Below, one piece after another: positions 19,778 through 23,892 of a stretch of DNA of 23,892 bases; position 1 is the stretch's first letter, and every line of letters starts with the position of its first letter. Location: contig DAOWNK010000013.1 in the NCBI GenBank assembly GCA_030642635.1, positions 1-23,892 on the forward strand. Direction: 5' to 3'. The DNA is from Pirellulales bacterium. GTDB taxonomy: Bacteria > Planctomycetota > Planctomycetia > Pirellulales > Thermoguttaceae. Below the pieces are notes generated by a model that was given only the letters and a program-made list of their open reading frames with translations, was not told the DNA's origin and searched no databases. The position numbers and the translations under genes are program-made.

Positions 19778-22018
19778 ATGTTTGAAATGTTACAGCAAAA
19801 CCTGTGTTCATCTGTGTTTACCCGTGGTTCCAATCGCGGGGACGGGCTACGCGGCTCGCCGAAGTGGCTGCTCGGTGCGATGACCGCCTTGGTAGTCGCA
19901 AGGCCGTTGTTTCCAAGCGAGGCGGTGGCCGACCAGGGCGACGGGCTGCCGGTGGTGATGCTCTGGCTGGCCCTGTGCGTATGCTTTATGCTCGGTGCGA
20001 TCGGCCGGCGTGACGTTCGTATCCGATTCGGCCTGACCGACGCCGCCGTGCTGATACTTATCGCCCTGCACACAATCGCCGCCGTTGTCGCCGCAACACA
20101 TTTGAGCGCCCGACCGGCGGTAAACATGCTCTGGGAATGGATCGCCATGGGTGCGATGTTCTTCCTTGCGCGTCAGTTAATTACAACACAGCGCGAGGCT
20201 AGGGCGGTCGTCGCGGTAATGATCGCCCTGGCGGTCGGGCTTTCAAGCTACGGGCTGTACCAATATGCCTACGAAATGCCCCACAGCCGGGCAGAGTACG
20301 CCGCCGATCCGGATTCCGCCATGCGCGCCGCCGGGCTGTGGTATCCGCCCGACTCGCCGCAATGCGAGCTGTTCGAGAACCGGCTGCAAAGCACCGAGCC
20401 GATCGCCACGTTCGCGCTGACCAATTCTCTGGCCGGGTACCTTGCGCCGTGGCTGGTTGTGGCCGTGGGGATTATGGTTTGCTCATCCGGTTCGTTGCGA
20501 AGCCGCAAGCGGCTGATCTGTTTGATCCCAATTGCCGCGTGTTTGCTGTTGACCAGCAGCCGCAGCGGGTGCATAGCGACCGCCTTTGGTCTGGCGCTTA
20601 TATGGTTCTTCCGCCGCAATCGCAACAAACCGCCCGGCTGGAAGCTGCCCGTCGTCGCGGTTGTATTGGTGTCGGTCATTATCGCCGCCGCCGGCATGTT
20701 CAATCGGCAGATATTCCGCGAGGCGTCGAAATCACTAGGCTACCGCGTGCAATATTGGCAATCGACCATGCAGATGATTGCCGAGCATCCGCTTACTGGT
20801 TGCGGCCCCGGGAATTTCCAACATGCTTACACCAAGTTCAAGCTGCCCGAGGCCAGCGAGGAGGTGGCCGATCCGCACAACTTCCTGCTGGAGGTCTGGG
20901 CAACCGCCGGCACGCCCGCGATGCTGGCGATGCTGGCCGTACTCGGGTGTTTTTTTTACGTGATGTATTTGCAATTTTCGGCGTCTATCAAAAGCCCCCG
21001 CACTGCGTGCGGGGGCACCGTGCCAGAATACACCGACGCCGGATACGTGGGACCTATCTACTTCGGTGCGTTGTGCGGGTTCCTGCTTTCCGTGCCGCTG
21101 GGGCTGCTCAGTGCCGCCCCGCCGGGTGTGGCTGCGGTGATAATCGGCCTGCCGCTTGCAGCCTGCTGCGTTGCACTGCTTAGCGGTTGGGTCGACAGCG
21201 GTTGGCTGCCGGCGTGGGTGCCGGCAGTGGGAGCGGCAGCGCTGTTGATGAACCTTCTGGCCGCCGGCGGGATCGGGTTCCCGGCCGTCGCCGGCTCGCT
21301 CTGGCTGCTTATGGCACTGGGACTAAACTTAGCGGAATCCGATGTGCCACGGCTGTCTCAGCCGTGGCATGCGGTGGTCGGATTGGCCGTAGCGGTCGCA
21401 TTGGCGGCGGGGTGTTACGCCAGCGCCTACGGACCGGTGCTGCGCTGTCAAGGTGCAATGCACCGTGCCTGGCGCGATCCGGCCGATGCACGGCAGCACC
21501 TGGCAGAGGCCGCGGCCGCCGATCCGCTCTCCGACAGGCCACAGCGGCAGTTGGCGGCAATTGCGATGGAACTGTGGCGAGTGGATCACGATGCCGAGCA
21601 GTTCGAGCGGTTCGAGGCGTACAACACGGTTGCCTTGCAGCGTGCACCCAACTCGAGCGGTGGATGGCTGACCGCCGGCGATTGGTACTACGAGGCATTT
21701 GCCGAGACGGGCCGCCGTGAGTATATCGAGAAGGCCGTTGCGGCGTACCGCCGTGCTGTGCAGTTGTACCCCAACAGCGGGCTGCATCGTGCGAAGTTAG
21801 CGCTGGCCCTTCGAGCAGCCGGCGACCGGCATGGGTTCCACACCGAGGCCCGGGCAGCACTGCGCCTGGACCGGCTCACCCCCCACGCCGATAAAAAGCT
21901 GTCTGAAGAACTTCGCAACCGGATTGATGAGGTGGAAAACGAGTTTCCAATCCCCAATCCCCAATCCCTAATCCCTCTCGTGCGACTTGCCAGACCATTA
22001 TTGGGATGTTATTGTTAG
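19778..22018 (+). CDS. O-antigen ligase/polymerase-type membrane protein with C-terminal TPR-like region
   Basis: 746 residues from the ATG at 19778, though the start is uncertain (19712 TTG and 19787 ATG are other options; no Shine-Dalgarno). Many membrane segments lie in about residues 35-500. The Wzy_C/O-antigen ligase signatures are present: TNSLAGYLAPWLVV, LLLTSSRSGCIAT, AEHPLTGCGPGNFQHAYTKF and DPHNFLLEVWATAGTPAML. The last 200 residues are soluble and TPR-like. It likely polymerises or ligates a polyprenyl-linked glycan made by the WecA-like pathway. Odd: five dispersed repeats lie in frame, at the N-terminus (19802-19831), in SLRSRKRL (20492-20517), in SIKSPRTACGGT (20990-21017), in DVPRLSQPWHAV (21345-21369) and near the C-terminus (21947-21980). 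Confidence 0.82.
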   Translation: MFEMLQQNLCSSVFTRGSNRGDGLRGSPKWLLGAMTALVVARPLFPSEAVADQGDGLPVVMLWLALCVCFMLGAIGRRDVRIRFGLTDAAVLILIALHTIAAVVAATHLSARPAVNMLWEWIAMGAMFFLARQLITTQREARAVVAVMIALAVGLSSYGLYQYAYEMPHSRAEYAADPDSAMRAAGLWYPPDSPQCELFENRLQSTEPIATFALTNSLAGYLAPWLVVAVGIMVCSSGSLRSRKRLICLIPIAACLLLTSSRSGCIATAFGLALIWFFRRNRNKPPGWKLPVVAVVLVSVIIAAAGMFNRQIFREASKSLGYRVQYWQSTMQMIAEHPLTGCGPGNFQHAYTKFKLPEASEEVADPHNFLLEVWATAGTPAMLAMLAVLGCFFYVMYLQFSASIKSPRTACGGTVPEYTDAGYVGPIYFGALCGFLLSVPLGLLSAAPPGVAAVIIGLPLAACCVALLSGWVDSGWLPAWVPAVGAAALLMNLLAAGGIGFPAVAGSLWLLMALGLNLAESDVPRLSQPWHAVVGLAVAVALAAGCYASAYGPVLRCQGAMHRAWRDPADARQHLAEAAAADPLSDRPQRQLAAIAMELWRVDHDAEQFERFEAYNTVALQRAPNSSGGWLTAGDWYYEAFAETGRREYIEKAVAAYRRAVQLYPNSGLHRAKLALALRAAGDRHGFHTEARAALRLDRLTPHADKKLSEELRNRIDEVENEFPIPNPQSLIPLVRLARPLLGCYC
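19802..19831. repeat. Dispersed TGTGTTCATCTGTGT-type repeat
   Basis: The CTGTGTTCATCTGTGTTTACC then CGTGGTTCC sequence is a type found as a dispersed repeat in many environmental bacteria (from memory). It encodes LCSSVFTRGS, so the first residues of the predicted protein may be spurious. Confidence 0.4.
20492..20517. repeat. Palindromic repeat inside the O-antigen ligase gene
   Basis: AGCCGC, AA, GCGGCT core; 24 of 26 bases match the reverse complement of 10604-10629. In frame it encodes a basic cytoplasmic loop (LRSRKRL). Confidence 0.6.
20990..21017. repeat. 28-bp palindromic repeat inside the O-antigen ligase gene
   Basis: Identical at all 28 bases to 5887-5914. It encodes KSPRTACGG between two membrane segments and keeps the reading frame. 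Confidence 0.8.
21345..21369. repeat. 11-bp perfect palindromic repeat inside the O-antigen ligase gene
   Basis: TGCCACGGCTG (21345-21355), loop TCT, CAGCCGTGGCA (21359-21369). Same loop and layout as the element in RNase R (15406-15424). It encodes VPRLSQPWHA just before a membrane segment. Confidence 0.65.
21947..21980. repeat. Tandem CCAATCCC tract in the O-antigen ligase C-terminus
   Basis: Repeated CCAATCCC units, as at 17757-17790, encoding FPIPNPQSLIPL near the end of the predicted protein. The ancestral stop may have been just upstream. Confidence 0.5.
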
Positions 22019-22059
22019 ATTCAGTGTCACTTTGGGTAAAGTATTTTGCCAAGGTTTTC

Positions 22060-22100
22060 GGCGGCGTAGCTCAGTTGGTTAGAGCAGCGGAATCATAATT
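22060..22100 (+). pseudogene. 5' half of an elongator tRNA-Met(CAU) gene, 3' half missing
   Basis: GGCGGCG (acceptor strand), TA, the D-arm GCTCAGTTGGTTAGAGC (22069-22085), the anticodon stem 5' strand GCGGA (22087-22091) and the loop ATCATAA with anticodon CAT at 22094-22096. From position 39-40 on the sequence no longer fits a tRNA: no TCCGC, no T-arm and no CGCCGCC acceptor follow before 22700. The break in the anticodon stem is typical of a tRNA used as an integration site, where one end of the insert keeps a partial tRNA copy. An intact tRNA would be expected at the other end, outside the window. Confidence 0.75.
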
Positions 22101-22177
22101 GACAAGCTGGGCAAGATGAGAACTTGATAAAATGCCCGTAAGACGAGTGTTTTCAAGGCATTACGTCCATTTGTCGC

Positions 22178-22314
22178 GGGTGTCAGAATCCCCGTGAATC
22201 CCCGCCTGCAGGTGTAGGCTACACCCGCTTTTAGCACAGCGGAAAGACCGCTCCACTCCTACTACACCCGCTGAGGACACATCAACAGGCGTAGGTGTAG
22301 TAATTCTGACACCC
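22178..22314. mobile_element. 137-bp MITE-like element
   Basis: CGGGTGTCAGAAT (22178-22190) and ATTCTGACACCCG (22302-22314) are perfect inverted ends. Inside are further palindromes: GGTGTAG-G-CTACACC at 22211-22225, AGCGG-AAAGA-CCGCT near 22238-22252, and TACTACACC (22260-22268) facing GGTGTAGTA (22294-22302). There is no ORF. The GGTGTAG/CTACACC motif recurs several times. It may be a non-autonomous transposon or a structured RNA. Confidence 0.55.
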
Positions 22315-22392
22315 GTTTGGCGTAGGGTTTTCCGTGCTGGTCTGCCGCTTCCGACAGTCCCAAGGCGACATAGGGGTGGCCCAAAACGGCCA

Positions 22393-22421
22393 TTGATTCC
22401 CGAGGGCGATTATGGCATACT
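22393..22421 (+). promoter_or_regulatory. Possible promoter of the SPL-like gene
   Basis: TTGATT (22393-22398), 17 bp, CATACT (22416-22421), about 57 bp upstream of the GTG start at 22478. Matches are four of six in each hexamer. Confidence 0.35.
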
Positions 22422-22477
22422 AAACATGTGTCTATGTCCGATCGCGAGCCTATGAGACGGGAGGGATTCAGCTTACG

Positions 22478-23635
22478 GTGCCTTTGTTCCAGAATGAAAT
22501 CCCTTTGATTGATGGGTTTGGAGCATACTGCCCGCATCCTGCGGCAGGGTTTGCACCCGTGCGAATCGTGCTGGCAAAGGGGAGCAACAGCACAGCGGCC
22601 CGGCGACGCCTTGCGGAGAGCATCTGCACGGCCTATCCGCAGGCTGAGGTGATCGAGGCCTTCGACACGCCGCACAACCGTGTCAACCTCGGGCAGTCCG
22701 ATCCGCTGAGGCTGCACGAAGATGGAAAACGCACTCTCGTCTTGGCTGAGCATAACAGTGCAGTTCGCCACAGTACGGAGGAAGGCAATTCGTGCCCAAA
22801 CTATTGGCATTTCTCGCCGTATGGTTTCTGTCCGTATGGCTGTTCCTATTGCTACCTGGCCGGGACGCAAGGCGTTAGGTTCTCGCCCACGGTGAAGGTA
22901 TTCCTCAACCTGCCTGAGATTCTCGCCGAAGTCGATTGTGTGGCCCGCCGGCTTGGCGAACCGACCGCTTTTTACCTGGGCAAGCTTCAAGACGGCTTGG
23001 CACTCGATCCGCTGGCCGGCTACTCTCGCCAGATCATCCCATTCTTCGCCGACCATCCAACCGCTCGGCTGACGCTATTGACCAAGAGCGCGGACGTGAG
23101 CAACCTCGTCGACTTGGACCATCGAGGGCACGCGATACTTTCATGGACGGTCAACCCACGGGCCGTTATCGAGACGTTCGAGAAAAACACGCCGTCGCTG
23201 GAAGACCGGATAGTGGCGATGGAGACCGCGGCGCGAGCAGGCTACCCCATACGAGCCGTGATCATGCCGATCATCCCGATTGCCGATTGGGAAGCAATCT
23301 ATCGCGAGTTTCTCGTTGACCTGTTGTCTCGCGTCCGGCTGCGGCGGATTACGCTCGGCTCGATTTGCTCGTATCCGCAGGCCATGCGTCTTACGGAGCA
23401 GAAGCTCGGCCGGGACAATCGAATATCCGCTTTGCTTAATCGGCATCAATGCCAAATGTCCGACGGTCGCACTCGGTTTCCCCAAAGACTTCGTGAGAAG
23501 GTCTATCGGCAGCTTCTCCAAACGATTCGCGAGAGGGATACAGAGGTAGAGATCGGGCTGTGCCTGGAGGAACCATCCATGTTCGACTTGCTCGATATGA
23601 GTGACAGTGTGGGTCGGTGTAATTGTGTCCTATAG
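22478..23635 (+). CDS. Spore photoproduct lyase-like radical SAM protein
   Basis: 385 residues. The radical SAM cluster motif is Cys118-x3-Cys122-x2-Cys125 in YGFCPYGCSYCYLAGT, with the C-x3-C-x2-C-Y-L form of the spore photoproduct lyase (SPL) family. The N-terminal part has the family-typical EVIEAFDTPHNRVNL. The start is GTG at 22478, with GGGAGGG (22459-22465) upstream. SPL repairs the thymine dimer spore photoproduct, but planctomycetes do not make such spores and SPL-like proteins occur more widely with unknown substrates. From a recalled Bacillus alignment, the hydrogen-donor cysteine (Cys141 there) falls at Lys169 here. The C-terminus ends in CNCVL (Cys381, Cys383). It lies just right of the tRNA fragment, so it may be on an inserted segment. 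Confidence 0.85.
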   Translation: MPLFQNEIPLIDGFGAYCPHPAAGFAPVRIVLAKGSNSTAARRRLAESICTAYPQAEVIEAFDTPHNRVNLGQSDPLRLHEDGKRTLVLAEHNSAVRHSTEEGNSCPNYWHFSPYGFCPYGCSYCYLAGTQGVRFSPTVKVFLNLPEILAEVDCVARRLGEPTAFYLGKLQDGLALDPLAGYSRQIIPFFADHPTARLTLLTKSADVSNLVDLDHRGHAILSWTVNPRAVIETFEKNTPSLEDRIVAMETAARAGYPIRAVIMPIIPIADWEAIYREFLVDLLSRVRLRRITLGSICSYPQAMRLTEQKLGRDNRISALLNRHQCQMSDGRTRFPQRLREKVYRQLLQTIRERDTEVEIGLCLEEPSMFDLLDMSDSVGRCNCVL

Positions 23636-23661
23636 TTCTCGTCTGCTTGGAGCGGACTGCG

Positions 23662-23892
23662 ATGCGTGAAGTCGAACAACACACGAGGCTGCCACGGCTG
23701 CTCGACTTGGATGACTCACCTTCAGTAAATCAACGCGGGCAGATATTCCCTCCGCTTGTCCCGGTTGTGGCGATTCCCGGTCCCCGATCCGGCGAGCGAA
23801 AACACACGGCAGACTTCCCAAGCAATCTGATCGCTTGTCCATGGGCTCGTGCAGCAGTCGATTCGGCGCCCGCCTTCGCAGAAACTGTTGAC
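23662..23892 (+). CDS. Partial hypothetical protein, cut by the window edge
   Basis: An ATG at 23662, 26 bp after the SPL-like stop codon and 9 bp after GGAG (23649-23652), opens a frame of 77 codons to the window end without a stop: MREVEQHTRLPRLLDLDDSP, then a proline-rich stretch (FPPLVPVVAIPGPRSGERK). I do not recognise the family. Spacing and ribosome-binding site suggest it is cotranscribed with the SPL-like gene. An overlapping minus-strand ORF has no such support. Confidence is limited because only the N-terminus is visible. Confidence 0.45.
   Translation, partial: MREVEQHTRLPRLLDLDDSPSVNQRGQIFPPLVPVVAIPGPRSGERKHTADFPSNLIACPWARAAVDSAPAFAETVD

Larger units (their letters stand above)
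22019..22477. other. Gene-free region with a truncated tRNA and an inverted-repeat element
   Basis: About 459 bp with no supportable ORF. It holds the 5' half of a tRNA-Met gene (22060-22100), an unidentified stretch (22101-22177), a 137-bp element with 13-bp inverted ends (22178-22314) and a promoter-like site at 22393-22421. Confidence 0.65.

Noticed and set aside
22060..22314. Group I intron in the anticodon loop of tRNA-Met
   Set aside because: The break position would fit, but no 3' exon (TCCGC, T-arm, CGCCGCC) follows and I could not find convincing P7 or guide pairings. An integration remnant explains it better.
22452..22508. Alternative small ORF starting at ATG 22452
   Set aside because: It is 18 codons long, out of frame with the SPL-like gene and lacks its own ribosome-binding site.
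22262..23056. Minus-strand ORF of 264 codons overlapping the SPL-like gene
   Set aside because: The plus strand encodes the radical SAM motif; the opposite frame shows nothing recognisable.

Overview
The window reads as a chromosomal segment of a planctomycete (Planctomycetota, probably Pirellulales-like and possibly from an uncultured lineage). This rests on overall gene content, moderately high GC, several small proteins I recognise from memory as planctomycete-conserved hypotheticals (12694-12942, 13055-13549, 9304-9639), a Cys-rich secreted protein of planctomycete type, and a heavy load of short palindromic repeats. No rRNA, CRISPR array, transposase or integrase gene is visible.

Layout. 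1-133: start of a leftward gene behind a promoter that carries a Fur-box-like palindrome. 416-751: small exported Cys-rich protein, ended by a clear terminator. 891-2561 (minus): exported TPR protein and a small winged-helix protein. 2867-4375 (minus): NCS1-type nucleobase/cytosine permease, divergent from 4589-5884, a GT39-like membrane glycosyltransferase. 5977-9183: very large AsmA-like membrane-anchored protein, followed by a 25-bp perfect inverted repeat. 9304-12672: small acidic protein, dapF, a DUF374 lysophospholipid-acyltransferase-like gene and xseA. 12694-17613 (minus, likely one operon read from 17613 downward): YhaM-like OB/HD exoribonuclease, RNase R, proC and two planctomycete hypotheticals. 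17796-22018 (plus): DUF4416 protein, WecA/MraY-type phosphoglycosyl transferase (4-bp overlap with DUF4416), then after a 217-bp inverted-repeat element an O-antigen ligase/TPR protein. 22060-22100: 5' half of an elongator tRNA-Met(CAU) gene with no 3' half, next to a 137-bp MITE-like inverted-repeat element. 22478-23635: spore photoproduct lyase-like radical SAM gene, followed by an unidentified partial ORF. The right end looks like the edge of an inserted segment.

Functional themes: envelope and surface polysaccharide (GT39-like, AsmA-like, DUF374, WecA-like, O-antigen ligase), RNA and DNA turnover (YhaM-like, RNase R, ExoVII large subunit), amino-acid and cell-wall precursors (DapF, ProC).

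The most unusual signal is not a gene. At least three families of short palindromic repeats are scattered over the whole window, and copies show compensatory base changes that keep the hairpins paired. Several copies lie in frame inside coding sequences: in the catalytic region of RNase R, at three or more places in the O-antigen ligase, and at the C-termini of the GT39-like and DUF374 proteins. They resemble in concept the Rickettsia palindromic elements. The 217-bp element and the tRNA fragment with its neighbouring 137-bp element are the other parts most worth following up.
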